DNA of 64,000 nt from Candidatus Thioglobus sp. MED-G25 (GTDB lineage: Bacteria > Pseudomonadota > Gammaproteobacteria > Arenicellales > UBA868): contig NTKC01000004.1 of the NCBI GenBank assembly GCA_002456995.1, positions 1 to 64,000 of the forward strand, read 5' to 3'. Both the position numbers and the translations under genes were made by a program. Below are positions 1 through 9,044 of this stretch, in pieces. Every line of letters begins with the position of its first letter. The stretch's first letter is position 1. Under the pieces are notes generated by a model. That model searched no databases and was not told the DNA's origin. It saw only the letters and a list, made by a program, of their open reading frames with translations.

Positions 1-1381
1 GGCCAACCTTGGATTGCGGTAGAGCGTCGCCTGCCTGTCTGGGATGATAATGCTCTTCGATTGCCCTTCCGATCGCTTTCTTTTCGCCGTCATGAATTGC
101 GTAGTAGCGGCCCATGACGCCTTGCAAATCCGGAAATTCACCGACCATATCGGTGACTAGGTCGGCTTTGCACAGTTGAGCTGCTCGTTGACAGTTGTCG
201 GCGTCTTCGCCAAGTAGTCTGGCGAGATGCCCGGCGAGCTCGACCAGTCGATCCGTTTTATCCCACAGGCTTCCCAGTTCATGATGGAATGTAACGCTCT
301 CGAGATCGGCGATACGGGATTCGAGTGTTCGTCTACGGTCTTCATCCCAGAAAAAGCGCGCGTCCGAAAGGCGGGCCTGCAGCACGCGTTCATTTCCTTG
401 ACGGACCCGGGCTGGTTGTTTGCTGCGAATGTTGCTTACCGTGATGAACTTGGGCAACAGCTGTCCCCGTTCATCGACAAGGTGAAAATATTTTTGATGG
501 TCGCGCATGGCACAAATCAGTATTTCCGCGGGGATCTGCAGAAACGCCGGTTTAAAACTGCCCAGCAGTGCGTGGGGTTTTTCCACCAGGCCGGTCACTA
601 TCTCCAGCAGAGCAGTATCGACTACCGGGACTCCACCAGCTCGTTGTCCCAGGCGTTTTATCTGTGTCTCGATCATCGACCGACGGGCGGCAAAATCAGC
701 GATGACGTGGCCTGAGTTTTTCAAGCATTCGCTGTAACTGTCGGCTGATGTGAGTGGCACCGGGGTTGTACACATGAAGCGGTGGCCGTGGCTGGTGTTA
801 CTCGACGGCACCCCGAAGATCGAGCAGCGAATGATCTGCCGGCCGTGCAACACCACCAGCCAGTGCACCGGCCGGACAAACTCCGCAGTTCCAGACCCCC
901 AGCGCATCATTTTGGGTATTGGCAACGAAGTCAGAGCACTTTCGATGCTCTCCGGTACGAGGTCACGTGCGAGCGCCCCAGGCTGCAATGTCCGGTGCAC
1001 GAGCCACGTGCCCTTGTCCGTTTCATTTTGAACCAGCTGGTCAACGGTCACCCCGCAAGATCCCGCAAACCCGGTTGCCGCGGCAGTCGGTAACCCTGCC
1101 GCATCGAATGCTTTGGTTAATGCGGGCCCACGACGTTCAGAAATTCGGTCGGGTTGGCGGCGTAAAACCGCCGGTATTGTTACCGCAAGACGACGGGGGG
1201 TTGCGTACCAAACCGGCATGGCATCAGCCACAAGAGCGTGCTCCGAGAGGCGCTTGGCCAGGGCCGTGGCAAATGCCTCACCGAGGCGGGCGATTGCTCG
1301 TGGCGGGAGTTCTTCAGTGCCCACTTCCACTAGAAGTGTCGCTGCACTAGAACGTTTGGCTTTAGACAGCGTGTGAGTCAT
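1..1381 (-). CDS. glyS: glycyl-tRNA synthetase beta subunit (3' part outside the window)
   Basis: Beta subunit of the heterotetrameric bacterial glycyl-tRNA synthetase, which charges tRNA-Gly together with GlyQ. An uninterrupted frame of 460 codons runs from an ATG at 1381 to the window edge, so roughly the last third is missing. My translation shows family hallmarks in order: [12 protein letters not shown] near residue 20, [34 protein letters not shown] and [20 protein letters not shown]. The start overlaps the end of glyQ by 20 bp, the usual coupled glyQS arrangement. Several apparent plus-strand frames over this stretch are shadows. Identity is certain from the motifs and the partner gene. 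Confidence 0.95.
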   Translation of the reverse strand, partial: MTHTLSKAKRSSAATLLVEVGTEELPPRAIARLGEAFATALAKRLSEHALVADAMPVWYATPRRLAVTIPAVLRRQPDRISERRGPALTKAFDAAGLPTAAATGFAGSCGVTVDQLVQNETDKGTWLVHRTLQPGALARDLVPESIESALTSLPIPKMMRWGSGTAEFVRPVHWLVVLHGRQIIRCSIFGVPSSNTSHGHRFMCTTPVPLTSADSYSECLKNSGHVIADFAARRSMIETQIKRLGQRAGGVPVVDTALLEIVTGLVEKPHALLGSFKPAFLQIPAEILICAMRDHQKYFHLVDERGQLLPKFITVSNIRSKQPARVRQGNERVLQARLSDARFFWDEDRRRTLESRIADLESVTFHHELGSLWDKTDRLVELAGHLARLLGEDADNCQRAAQLCKADLVTDMVGEFPDLQGVMGRYYAIHDGEKKAIGRAIEEHYHPRQAGDALPQSKVG

Positions 1382-2255
1382 CGTTATGATCTAAGCCGCG
1401 CGGGAAGCCGAGTTGTTGCCGACGCTGATAGTAGTTTTCGGCCACACCTCGGGCGAGTGTACGAACCCGGCCAATGTAGCGCGCTCGCTCGGTCACACCA
1501 ATTGCGTGTCGTGCATCCAAAAGATTAAACGTATGAGACGCCTTGAGTACCTGTTCGTAAGCCGGCAGCGGCAGGTTCACCTCAAGCAGCTTGAAGCAGG
1601 TATTCTCGCAAACATCAAATTGATGAAGCAGCGCTGAGACATCGGCGTGCTCAAAATTATAGGCGGATTGCTCGACTTCATTTTGCCGATAGAGGTCACC
1701 ATAGCTGAATTGAGCATTCCAACTCAGGTCGAAGATGTTGTCTTTGCCCTGCAGCAAAAGCGCGACGCGTTCCAGTCCATAGGTGATCTCACCGGTGACC
1801 GGGCGGCAGTCCATCCCGCCGACCTGCTGGAAATATGTGAACTGAGACACCTCCATCCCGTTTAGCCACACCTCCCAACCCAGGCCCCAGGCTCCGAGTG
1901 TCGGTGATTCCCAGTCATCTTCTACAAATCGGATGTCATCGCGTAGAAAGTCTATCCCCAGAGTTTCTAAGGACCCCAGATAGCGTTGCTGGAAGTCGTC
2001 CGGTGATGGTTTCAGAACTACCTGAAATTGAAAATAATGCTGCAGACGGTTGGGGTTTTCACCGTAGCGGCCATCGGTAGGTCGGCGTGAAGGTTGAACG
2101 TATGCGGCACGCAACGGCTCAGGGCCGATTGCGGCAAGGAAAGTGGCCGTGTGAAACGTACCCGCACCGACCTCAAGGTCGTAAGGTTGCAAGATCACAC
2201 AGTCCTGCGCGGCCCAGTAATTCTGGAGGCGCAGGATAAGTTCCTGAAAATGCAC
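1362..2255 (-). CDS. glyQ: glycyl-tRNA synthetase alpha subunit
   Basis: Catalytic alpha subunit of tetrameric glycyl-tRNA synthetase. Motifs are near identical to the enterobacterial protein: [49 protein letters not shown] and [12 protein letters not shown] chose a GTG start at 2255 (reading [15 protein letters not shown]) because it has a strong GAGGGGG ribosome-binding site eight bases upstream and gives 297 residues, the normal family length. The open frame extends about 56 codons further upstream, but those residues (many T, A, V and S) match nothing in the family. glyS follows with a 20-bp overlap, so the two subunits are made from one mRNA. Confidence 0.95.
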   Translation of the reverse strand: MHFQELILRLQNYWAAQDCVILQPYDLEVGAGTFHTATFLAAIGPEPLRAAYVQPSRRPTDGRYGENPNRLQHYFQFQVVLKPSPDDFQQRYLGSLETLGIDFLRDDIRFVEDDWESPTLGAWGLGWEVWLNGMEVSQFTYFQQVGGMDCRPVTGEITYGLERVALLLQGKDNIFDLSWNAQFSYGDLYRQNEVEQSAYNFEHADVSALLHQFDVCENTCFKLLEVNLPLPAYEQVLKASHTFNLLDARHAIGVTERARYIGRVRTLARGVAENYYQRRQQLGFPRGLDHNDDSHAV

Positions 2256-2374
2256 GGGAAGAGCCCCCTCTGGTAGACGCTTTGATACCGAAGAGATTAT
2301 AACGGTAGCGCTTGGTACTGTCGCAGCAGTACAGTCAGGGGTACCGGTGACCCCGTCGGTAAGTTGGTAAAATT

Positions 2375-2389
2375 GCGCTGTGTCAGCGC
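2375..2389 (+). promoter_or_regulatory. short hairpin touching a ribosome-binding site
   Basis: GCGCTG and CAGCGC form a perfect 6-bp stem with a TGT loop. Its 3' arm ends directly against the GGAG ribosome-binding site of the PP-loop gene that starts at 2400, so it might limit translation. A stem this short can arise by chance. Confidence 0.25.
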
Positions 2390-2399
2390 GGAGAAAACA

Positions 2400-3455
2400 A
2401 TGACGACCAATGCTCAGACTCAAGCAAAAGCTGTGGCCCTGATTTCAGGCGGGCTGGATTCGATGCTGGCCGCGCGTGTCGTGAAGGACCAGGGCGTGCA
2501 TGTTGAGGGGATTAATTTCTTTACCGGGTTCTGCGTTGAAGGACACACACATGCCATTCGAAACCACGATCGTAAGCGCCCAAAACGCAACAATGCGCTA
2601 TGGGTAGCCGAGCAACTGGGCATAAAACTCCACATTATCGATGTCATCGAGGAATATAAGGATGTGGTGATTAATCCCCGACATGGTTACGGCGCCAATC
2701 TGAATCCCTGTCTAGACTGTAAGTCGTTCATGGTCGGAAAAGCTCGACAATGGATGCAAGCACACGGGTTTGATTTTATTGTTACTGGCGAAGTTGTGGG
2801 CCAAAGGCCTATGTCGCAAAGACGCGAAACCTTCCCGGTTGTGCAGCGGGAATCAGGTGCCGGCGATCTGTTGTTGCGGCCGTTGTGCGCGAAACTTCAA
2901 CCCCCCACGGCGGCTGAACGCAACGGCTGGGTGGATCGGCAGTCGCTCTATGATTTCAGTGGCCGCAGCCGAAAACCACAGATGGCATTGGCGGCGGCCC
3001 TAGGGATCGAAGATTACGCGCAGCCGGCCGGAGGCTGCTGTTTTCTCACCGATGCAACTTACTCTCGAAAGCTCAACGATTTGTGGCAATCCAGGGGTGA
3101 GAAAACCTACGAACTCGATGACATTATGCTGTTGAAGGTTGGCCGACATATCCGCCCCCGACCCCATTTCAAATTGATCATCGCCAGAGACGCAGGAGAA
3201 ACCAATTATCTGCAAGGTTACAGGCATCGATTCAGTCATCTGACGATGACTAGCCACAATGGTCCGCTGACGCTGATCGAAGGTGATCTCAACGAATCAG
3301 AATTGCAACTCGCTGCCGGTATTGCTGCACGCTTTGGTCAAGGCCGTGACCAATCTCGGGTTACTTTCGAGTTTGTCATCGGTAAGGCTGATCCGACTTC
3401 CTTGTCGGTCCGGCCACTTATGGTTTCCGAGATCCCAGCTCAGTGGTACGTATGA
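2400..3455 (+). CDS. PP-loop ATPase, thiouridylase-like (ThiI/MnmA-related)
   Basis: Cytosolic adenylating enzyme of the PP-loop superfamily, probably acting in sulfur transfer to tRNA or a cofactor. The N-terminal [10 protein letters not shown] (about residues 17-26 of the chosen product) is the PP-loop pyrophosphate-binding motif. [10 protein letters not shown] and GGCCFL supply cysteines typical of sulfur-relay members of the family, and [13 protein letters not shown] resembles the MnmA/ThiI-like region. ATG 2400 is preferred over an in-frame start 36 bases upstream because GGAG lies six bases before it. It overlaps the next gene, a TusA-like sulfur carrier, in an ATGA junction, which suggests that carrier is its sulfur donor. 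The exact product is not known to me. Confidence 0.75.
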   Translation: MTTNAQTQAKAVALISGGLDSMLAARVVKDQGVHVEGINFFTGFCVEGHTHAIRNHDRKRPKRNNALWVAEQLGIKLHIIDVIEEYKDVVINPRHGYGANLNPCLDCKSFMVGKARQWMQAHGFDFIVTGEVVGQRPMSQRRETFPVVQRESGAGDLLLRPLCAKLQPPTAAERNGWVDRQSLYDFSGRSRKPQMALAAALGIEDYAQPAGGCCFLTDATYSRKLNDLWQSRGEKTYELDDIMLLKVGRHIRPRPHFKLIIARDAGETNYLQGYRHRFSHLTMTSHNGPLTLIEGDLNESELQLAAGIAARFGQGRDQSRVTFEFVIGKADPTSLSVRPLMVSEIPAQWYV

Positions 3456-3691
3456 GCCGGCACATCCTGGACGCCAGAAATCTGTTGTGCCCGATGCCAG
3501 TAATTCGCACGCAGGATCGTGTAAAAGTACTGGATGATGGCGACATACTTGAAGTGCGGTGTACAGATCCGGGCGCATTGAACGACATCCCTGCCTGGTG
3601 TCGCGTCCATGGTCACCAGCTGATTGAGACAAAAGAGGAGGCCGATGAAGTTGTAATAATTCTCAGCGTTAAAACGACATCGGCCACATAA
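3452..3691 (+). CDS. TusA/SirA-family sulfur carrier protein
   Basis: Small (79 residue) persulfide carrier of the TusA/SirA/YedF family. The signature is LDARNLLCPMPVIRT near the N terminus: the first Cys of CPxP carries the persulfide. The rest (DGDILEVRCTDPGALNDIPAWCRVHGH) matches the two-helix, four-strand fold. The start ATG at 3452 overlaps the stop of the upstream PP-loop gene (ATGA), so the two are translationally coupled. I infer that this protein passes sulfur to that enzyme. Whether it is orthologous to TusA itself, which works with TusBCD and MnmA, cannot be settled from this window. Confidence 0.85.
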   Translation: MSRHILDARNLLCPMPVIRTQDRVKVLDDGDILEVRCTDPGALNDIPAWCRVHGHQLIETKEEADEVVIILSVKTTSAT

Positions 3692-3712
3692 TTTAGTGTT
3701 GGGCAATTCTAG

Positions 3713-3729
3713 TGCACAATAATAGTGCA
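3713..3729. promoter_or_regulatory. NtrC-type binding palindrome 1 upstream of glnA
   Basis: TGCACAATAATAGTGCA is TGCAC-N7-GTGCA, a perfect inverted repeat of the NtrC half-site. Its centre is 32 bp, about three helical turns, from the second palindrome, so two dimers would sit on the same DNA face. Confidence 0.7.
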
Positions 3730-3744
3730 TAATTTGGTTTATGT

Positions 3745-3761
3745 TGCACCATATTGGTGCG
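3745..3761. promoter_or_regulatory. NtrC-type binding palindrome 2 upstream of glnA
   Basis: TGCACCATATTGGTGCG closely matches the classic enterobacterial glnA NtrC site (TGCACC-N5-GGTGCA). It lies about 140 bp upstream of glnA. I could not find a convincing sigma54 -24/-12 promoter between here and glnA. Confidence 0.75.
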
Positions 3762-3899
3762 TATTTATCGAAGTAACTATAATACCTTGCGACTTTAAGT
3801 GGAACAGAACGTATTCGTTCCAACAGACTCGGCTTCCACAGCCGTGATTCCAACATGCGGCTGTAGGCGCCGCTATAAACCAAAGCGAGGTAATAGAAG

Positions 3900-5309
3900 A
3901 TGTCACCGGCCGATGCCCTAAAGATGATTCAGGAGAGTAAAGCGAAGTTTGTTGACTTCAGATTCACTGATACCAAAGGCAAGGAACAACATGTCTCCAT
4001 GCCAGCTACTGTAGTCGACGAAGAAACATTCGAAGAAGGCAAGATGTTCGACGGCTCTTCGATCGCGGGTTGGAAAGGAATCAATGAGTCAGACATGATT
4101 CTTATGCCCGATGCTACAACTGCGGTGATCGACCCCTTTATGCAGGATACAACCGTACTGTTGCGGTGTGATGTGGTGGAACCGGTGACCATGCAGGGTT
4201 ATGACCGAGATCCTCGATCGATCGCCAAACGCGGCGAAGCCTACCTCAAATCCACAGGTATAGGGGACGAGGTATTTTTCGGTCCTGAAGCAGAATTTTT
4301 TATCTTTGACTCAGTAAAATGGTCCAATGAGATGAGCGGGGCTTCTTACAATATTGAATCTGTGGAAGCCGCGTGGAGCTCAAATAAGGATTATGAAGAT
4401 GGTAATACTGGCCATCGACCAGGTGTTAAAGGGGGTTATTTTCCGGTGCCACCGGTTGATTCGTTGCAGGATGTTCGTTCAGCGATGTGTTTGGCCATGG
4501 CCGATATGGGGCTTGATGTCGAAGTGCATCACCATGAGGTCGGTACAGCTGGGCAGGGAGAGATCGGGACTCGGTTCGATACGCTAGTTAAAAAGGCTGA
4601 TCAGCTACAGATATACAAGTATTGTGTGCACAACGTTGCCCATGTGCATGGACTGACGGCGACTTTTATGCCTAAGCCGCTGGTGGGTGACAATGGTTCG
4701 GGTATGCATGTTCACCAATCGGTGTTTAAAGCCGGTGAAAACATGTTTGCTGGTGACGCATATGGCGGGCTGAGTGAGGCCGCGTTGTATTACATCGGTG
4801 GGATATTCAAGCACGCCCGTGCGCTTAACGCCTTTACCAATGCGAGCACCAATAGTTACAAACGTCTGGTACCCGGATTTGAGGCGCCGGTCATGCTAGC
4901 TTATTCTGCACGTAACCGGTCGGCATCCTGTCGGATTCCGCATGTGTCAAACCCGAAGGGCCGGCGCATAGAGATCCGCTTCCCCGACGCTACTGCCAAC
5001 CCCTATCTGGCGTTTACGGCCATGATGATGGCGGGATTAGACGGCATTCACAACAAGATTCACCCTGGGGAATCACTCGACAAGGATTTGTACGATCTAC
5101 CGCCTGAGGAAGAAAAAGGAATCCCAACGGTCGCTCACTCCCTAGATGTTGCTCTGGAAGCGTTATCTGGAGATCGTGATTTTCTCAAGGCTGGTGGCGT
5201 CATAATGGATGACACGATTGATGCCTATATCGAACTTAAAAGTGAGGAAGTTCAGCGCTTGTCACAGGCCACACATCCAGCAGAGTTTGAGATGTATTAC
5301 AGCGTTTGA
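3900..5309 (+). CDS. glnA: glutamine synthetase, type I
   Basis: Makes glutamine from glutamate, ammonia and ATP; the main ammonium-assimilating enzyme, a cytosolic dodecamer. The product has the standard 469-residue length. It carries [20 protein letters not shown] at the N terminus, [42 protein letters not shown] and [14 protein letters not shown]. Tyr398 in [11 protein letters not shown] is the expected adenylylation site, so GlnE-type regulation is likely. Two NtrC-type palindromes lie 140-190 bp upstream and ntrB-ntrC follow, the standard enterobacterial nitrogen-control order. GAGGT about ten bases upstream serves as ribosome-binding site. It is distinct from the second glutamine-synthetase-family gene at 26859-28154. 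Confidence 0.98.
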   Translation: MSPADALKMIQESKAKFVDFRFTDTKGKEQHVSMPATVVDEETFEEGKMFDGSSIAGWKGINESDMILMPDATTAVIDPFMQDTTVLLRCDVVEPVTMQGYDRDPRSIAKRGEAYLKSTGIGDEVFFGPEAEFFIFDSVKWSNEMSGASYNIESVEAAWSSNKDYEDGNTGHRPGVKGGYFPVPPVDSLQDVRSAMCLAMADMGLDVEVHHHEVGTAGQGEIGTRFDTLVKKADQLQIYKYCVHNVAHVHGLTATFMPKPLVGDNGSGMHVHQSVFKAGENMFAGDAYGGLSEAALYYIGGIFKHARALNAFTNASTNSYKRLVPGFEAPVMLAYSARNRSASCRIPHVSNPKGRRIEIRFPDATANPYLAFTAMMMAGLDGIHNKIHPGESLDKDLYDLPPEEEKGIPTVAHSLDVALEALSGDRDFLKAGGVIMDDTIDAYIELKSEEVQRLSQATHPAEFEMYYSV

Positions 5310-5387
5310 TTACTCAGCCGGACGAAGAGTCCTGGGTCAGGATGTCTTCTACTCGGTGCTAAATATGGGTTATTGCGATAAAAAAGT

Positions 5388-6449
5388 TTGACCGTGAAAG
5401 CATCACCCCCTGCTGACGAGATCCTCGATAGTCTTACGACGACCATCTTGCTCGTGGAACTTGATGGTACGGTTCACTATGTCAATGGTGCTGCAGAGGC
5501 AGTGTTGGCAACCAGTGCGGAACGAGTACGTGGCAGACGAGCCCACGATCTGTTGGGAATCGGTGCTCCCCTCCAGGTAGCACTGGCAGCCACCGAGGAG
5601 AATCGCTCGACCACATTACGTGAACTGACTCTCAAACAGTTTATAGGCGGACAATCATTGGTTGTTGACTGTACAGTGTCTCCGTTTGGCTGGGATGGAG
5701 CCGAGAAGCTAGCTCTAATCGAACTGATACGGGTTGATCAGCTATCGCGCTTTACGGCGGAAGCGCGCTCACAGGAGCGACATGCGGTGACCACCATGTT
5801 GACCGATCGTTTGGCACACGAAATTAAGAACCCGCTTGGGGGTTTACGTGGTGCAGCCCAGCTTTTGGATAGGGAGCTGTCAGACCGAGAGTCGAAAGAA
5901 TATACCCGGATTATCATTCATGAAGCAGACCGACTAAGTGCGCTGGTCGATCGGATGATGGGTCCGTTCACAGCACATAAGAAGACTTGGTTTAACCTGC
6001 ATGCGGTACTAGAGCACGTGCGAAGGCTCACGCTCGCTGATGTTCAGGAAGGTTTGACAATCAGCCGGGACTACGATCCTAGTCTCCCAGAGATAATGGG
6101 CGATCGAGAACTGCTAGTTCAGGCGGTGCTCAACATAGTTCGTAACGCTGTACAGGCTATGGGCGGACGAGGGGAAATAGGCTTATTGACACGGATACGA
6201 CGTCAATTCACCTTAGGCAATCGTTGCCACCGCCAGGTCCTGGAAGCCCTCATCAGCGATAACGGTCCAGGGATTCCAGCAGACATACGAAAAAATATAT
6301 TTTTCCCAATGGTGTCCGGTCGGACGGGCGGGGCCGGGCTGGGCCTTTCAATAGCGCAGGATATTTTGTCTCGCCATGGCGGTGCGATCGAGTGTGTAAG
6401 TCAACCGGGTGACACAAAGTTCTTTTTGTATTTGCCGGTGGTGGAATAA
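5388..6449 (+). CDS. glnL: nitrogen regulation sensor kinase NtrB (GlnL)
   Basis: PII-responsive histidine kinase/phosphatase for NtrC. A PAS-like domain fills about residues 10-110. Then come the dimerisation/phosphoacceptor helix with LAHEIKNPLGGLRGAAQLL (His near residue 144), the N box ILNIVRNAVQAMG, ISDNGPGIP, and the G box GAGLGLSIAQDILSRHGG. There is no membrane segment, as expected for cytosolic NtrB. The start is TTG at 5388 or GTG at 5394. Length (about 353) and position after glnA fit the family. Its partner at 6452 starts two bases after its stop but lacks the usual output domain, so what this kinase controls is unusual. Confidence 0.95.
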   Translation: MTVKASPPADEILDSLTTTILLVELDGTVHYVNGAAEAVLATSAERVRGRRAHDLLGIGAPLQVALAATEENRSTTLRELTLKQFIGGQSLVVDCTVSPFGWDGAEKLALIELIRVDQLSRFTAEARSQERHAVTTMLTDRLAHEIKNPLGGLRGAAQLLDRELSDRESKEYTRIIIHEADRLSALVDRMMGPFTAHKKTWFNLHAVLEHVRRLTLADVQEGLTISRDYDPSLPEIMGDRELLVQAVLNIVRNAVQAMGGRGEIGLLTRIRRQFTLGNRCHRQVLEALISDNGPGIPADIRKNIFFPMVSGRTGGAGLGLSIAQDILSRHGGAIECVSQPGDTKFFLYLPVVE

Positions 6450-6451
6450 GC

Positions 6452-7075
6452 GTGAGCGGCCAACCTAGCGTATGGATCGTGGATGACGATGCGTCCATTA
6501 GATGGGTACTCGAAAAAGCGTTGAGTGGCGCTGGGTGGGGGACGACGGTGTTTGACAATGCTAGTGACGTCCTACGCCAGGTCCATTCCGACAATCCAGA
6601 TGTAATCATCACCGATATCCGTATGCCTGGGACCGATGGACTAGAGCTGCTTCGGTATCTGAATGATCGAACACCGTCTTTACCGGTCATTGTTATGACA
6701 GCGCACCCAGATCTCAAGGATGCCCTGTCAGCCTACAGACCAGTTGCTTTTGAGTATCTTGCCAAGCCGTTTGACCTCGACGAGGCAGTAGGCCTTGTGC
6801 GCCGTGCACTTGAAAAACAAAGTAAGACACGATCACTCGATGCTGCTCCATCTGTGGAACATCCAAGTTGGGAACAACAACTAGAAAACGTAGTGCAGAG
6901 AAGGCTGGGCCAGGGAAAAATTGGAATCCTCGACGAGATCGGCCCGCAATTTGAGCGGGTGCTGTTGCAGACGGCGTTGTCATTTACCCACGGGCGAAAA
7001 CAGGAGGCGGCCCGTCGCTTGGGCTGGGGGCGAAACACGCTGACCCGTAAATTAAAAGAACTGCAGCTAGACTGA
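6452..7075 (+). CDS. NtrC-like response regulator lacking the AAA+ domain
   Basis: Clearly derived from NtrC (GlnG) at both ends but only 207 residues long instead of about 470. Residues 1-120 are a receiver: WIVDDDASIRWVLEKAL, phosphoacceptor Asp55 in ITDIRMPG, Lys105 in YLAKPF. Residues about 145-207 match the NtrC C terminus, including ERVLLQTALSFTHGRKQEAA and RRLGWGRNTLTRKLKEL, a Fis-type helix-turn-helix. The whole AAA+ sigma54-interaction module (Walker A, GAFTGA) is absent, with no frameshift or stop, so it looks like a clean in-frame loss. It could still be phosphorylated by NtrB and bind the glnA palindromes, but it cannot drive sigma54 in the normal way. Confidence 0.9.
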   Translation: MSGQPSVWIVDDDASIRWVLEKALSGAGWGTTVFDNASDVLRQVHSDNPDVIITDIRMPGTDGLELLRYLNDRTPSLPVIVMTAHPDLKDALSAYRPVAFEYLAKPFDLDEAVGLVRRALEKQSKTRSLDAAPSVEHPSWEQQLENVVQRRLGQGKIGILDEIGPQFERVLLQTALSFTHGRKQEAARRLGWGRNTLTRKLKELQLD

Positions 7076-7084
7076 TGCCCCGCA

Positions 7085-7786
7085 TTAACGCTGGACTTTG
7101 GCAATAAACTCGACGATCGACTGGCATGCTGTGGTTCGATTTTCCGTCTCGGTCAGGCCCGATCTTTTTCGTGGTTTGAAGCTGTGGTCGCCATCAGTCA
7201 GCCAGCTGAATTGGATCGAACGGGACAGCCGCCAGCTATCCGACTCAACTCTGTGGCCAAAGACATCGCGTTCGCCCTGACAGACCAGCATGGGAATGTT
7301 TAAGTCTTCGAGATGTTCAGTACGCAGTTTGTCGGGTTTACCCGGTGGGTGAAAGGGATAACCTAGGCAGACGATGCCATCGACCTTTTCATCTTTGGCA
7401 ACGATGCTGGCGATGCGCCCGCCCATCGATTTTCCACCGATAAAAAGCCGGCGGGGCGGTGCCGAGGATCGGCGAACAAAATTAATTGCTTGTTGCCAGG
7501 TTTCTATTAGAACAGCAGCCCGGTCGGGCGGGCGTTTTATTCCAGTCGAACGGCGCGTGACCATGTAGGGGAAGTCGAACCGGCAAATAACTAGCCCACC
7601 TGCGAGTTCCGGGCCGGTCAGTGATTGTGCAAACCACTCCATGAACTCCGAGTCGGAACCCGCACCAGCACCATGGGCCAGAATCAGCACCGCCGCTGCC
7701 TGATCAGGTCCGTCTCGAATAATGTGCATGGGTTGGGTTGGGCGAAACGCCTGATTTGTGCGATCGTTGTTCGGATCGTGCGGCAT
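7085..7786 (-). CDS. alpha/beta hydrolase, KANL3/Tex30-like
   Basis: Predicted soluble serine hydrolase of the KANL3/Tex30 (dienelactone-hydrolase-like) group. The sequence shows LILAHGAGAGSDS as the oxyanion strand, IGGKSMGGRIAS with the nucleophile Ser, an acid in VCQGERDVFG and the catalytic His in DGDHSFKPRKRSG. Length 233 is typical. An internal Met at residue 20 (MHIIRDGPDQ) may be the real start, because the first 19 residues are not conserved-looking. The substrate is unknown. It is convergent with the NtrC-like gene, ten bases apart, and has no obvious functional link to it. Confidence 0.8.
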   Translation of the reverse strand: MPHDPNNDRTNQAFRPTQPMHIIRDGPDQAAAVLILAHGAGAGSDSEFMEWFAQSLTGPELAGGLVICRFDFPYMVTRRSTGIKRPPDRAAVLIETWQQAINFVRRSSAPPRRLFIGGKSMGGRIASIVAKDEKVDGIVCLGYPFHPPGKPDKLRTEHLEDLNIPMLVCQGERDVFGHRVESDSWRLSRSIQFSWLTDGDHSFKPRKRSGLTETENRTTACQSIVEFIAKVQR

Positions 7787-7882
7787 ACAGCAAAAGATGA
7801 ATGAGACAAATTATACTGGCCAGCCAACTTAGGGCTAATTCCGACTGGAACAGGCGCCACAGCATCACGGGAGACGAAATCG

Positions 7883-8638
7883 ATGGGACATCTGGACGGA
7901 AAAATTGCTTTGGTGACCGGGGCCAGTGCGGGTATCGGCGAACAAACGGCGCGCACCCTCGCTAATGCTGGTGCGCGGGTGATCTGCGCGGCCCGTCGGT
8001 TGCCGCATCTTGAATCACTGGCCGCAGAGCTCGGTGACGCGGCCATTGCGCTGGAGCTCGATGTGACGGATGAAGATTCAGTCGCAAAGTTACTTGATCG
8101 CTTGCCCCGGGACTGGCGGGATATCGATATTCTCGTCAACAACGCTGGCCACGACATTGGCGGTCGTCGGCAATTTCACGAAGGGACTGCCAGTCAGTGG
8201 GCTGCCACGATTGAGACTAACGTCATCGGCCTCATGCGTGTGACTCGCACTGTGCTTGACTCCATGGTGGAGCGAAATACCGGCCATATTGTGAATATTG
8301 GTTCTGTCGCGGGTATCCAGGCGTACAAAGCCTGTGCTGCTTACGCAGCAAGCAAGCACGCAGTACATGGATTAAGCGAGACATTGCGTCTTGACTACGG
8401 TGCGACGGGTATCAAGGTCTCGGAGGTACTGCCTGGTATGGTGGAGACCGAATTTGCAGCCACCCGGTTTGGTGACGAAAAACTTGGTGAGGAGTACTAC
8501 CGGGACTTTGGGGTTTGCTTGAAGCCGGAGGATATTGCCCGGTCGGTTCACTTCGTTCTCGATCAGCCCACAGAAGTGGTAATTGCTCAGATCGTAGTAG
8601 TACCAACTCGAAGGACACCTGACTCTTCCGTCGTTTAG
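7883..8638 (+). CDS. short-chain dehydrogenase, YdfG-like
   Basis: NAD(P)-dependent oxidoreductase of the classical SDR family. It has TGASAGIGEQTA (cofactor glycine motif, residues 12-23), NNAGHD, the catalytic Ser in IVNIGSVAG and YAASK (Tyr-x3-Lys). The C-terminal AQIVVVPTR resembles YdfG, the 3-hydroxy acid/serine dehydrogenase, so a small hydroxy acid is a reasonable guess for the substrate. An Arg-Arg in ICAARRLPHL after strand two favours NADP. It is a single gene with its own upstream region, divergent from the alpha/beta hydrolase. Confidence 0.85.
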   Translation: MGHLDGKIALVTGASAGIGEQTARTLANAGARVICAARRLPHLESLAAELGDAAIALELDVTDEDSVAKLLDRLPRDWRDIDILVNNAGHDIGGRRQFHEGTASQWAATIETNVIGLMRVTRTVLDSMVERNTGHIVNIGSVAGIQAYKACAAYAASKHAVHGLSETLRLDYGATGIKVSEVLPGMVETEFAATRFGDEKLGEEYYRDFGVCLKPEDIARSVHFVLDQPTEVVIAQIVVVPTRRTPDSSVV

Positions 8639-9044
8639 TCGCTGACACCGGGATGCTCGAACAATTAGGTCAATCGATCTAATTGGGGCGTGTTGCAAAT
8701 TCACAGTCTGTTCATTAGGTAGTCTAGATCAAGAATTCTGTAGGTAGTGCAGCCGTCTAGGAACTTGAGAAGTTGTGGCTAAATTGCGGTAGCTACTTGC
8801 TTAATTGACGTTCTTACATCTCTTATTTCTTGATGTACCGGATATTCTGTGACAGAATTCCGGCCTGCGATATGCTGGTCCGTAAAAGATTTTGTGGAGG
8901 CATAAGGCGCCTTTATGGCGCTGTCGTTTTTTCTGGTCTAGGTAATACGAAAATCGTTACTAGTCATAGGAATTAAATGCGCGAAGCTCGGTGCTTGTTG
9001 GAGTCTTTTAAAATAACTAGGAACAATTTAGAGGTACTGAACGC
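8639..9044. other. intergenic region upstream of the cytochrome oxidase operon
   Basis: About 400 bp without a recognisable gene. It contains the palindrome AAGGCGCCTT at 8904-8913 and a weak hairpin at 8906-8922 (GGCGCC-TTTAT-GGCGCT) followed at 8927 by six T, which may terminate transcription on the plus strand. The oxidase promoter should lie after this; I could not assign -35/-10 boxes with confidence. Confidence 0.45.

Noticed and set aside
919-1350. Long plus-strand frames over the first 1.4 kb
   Set aside because: They lie opposite the open glyS frame, whose translation matches the synthetase beta subunit throughout; the plus-strand products have no recognisable motifs.
3735-3748. TGGTTTATGTTGCA as a sigma54 promoter for glnA
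   Set aside because: The spacing between GG and GC is eight bases, not ten, and it overlaps the second NtrC palindrome, so it cannot be a normal -24/-12 element.
3440-3883. 147-codon minus-strand frame opposite the tusA-like gene and the glnA promoter
   Set aside because: It covers the two NtrC palindromes and the TusA-like gene on the other strand and has no family features; best explained as a shadow.
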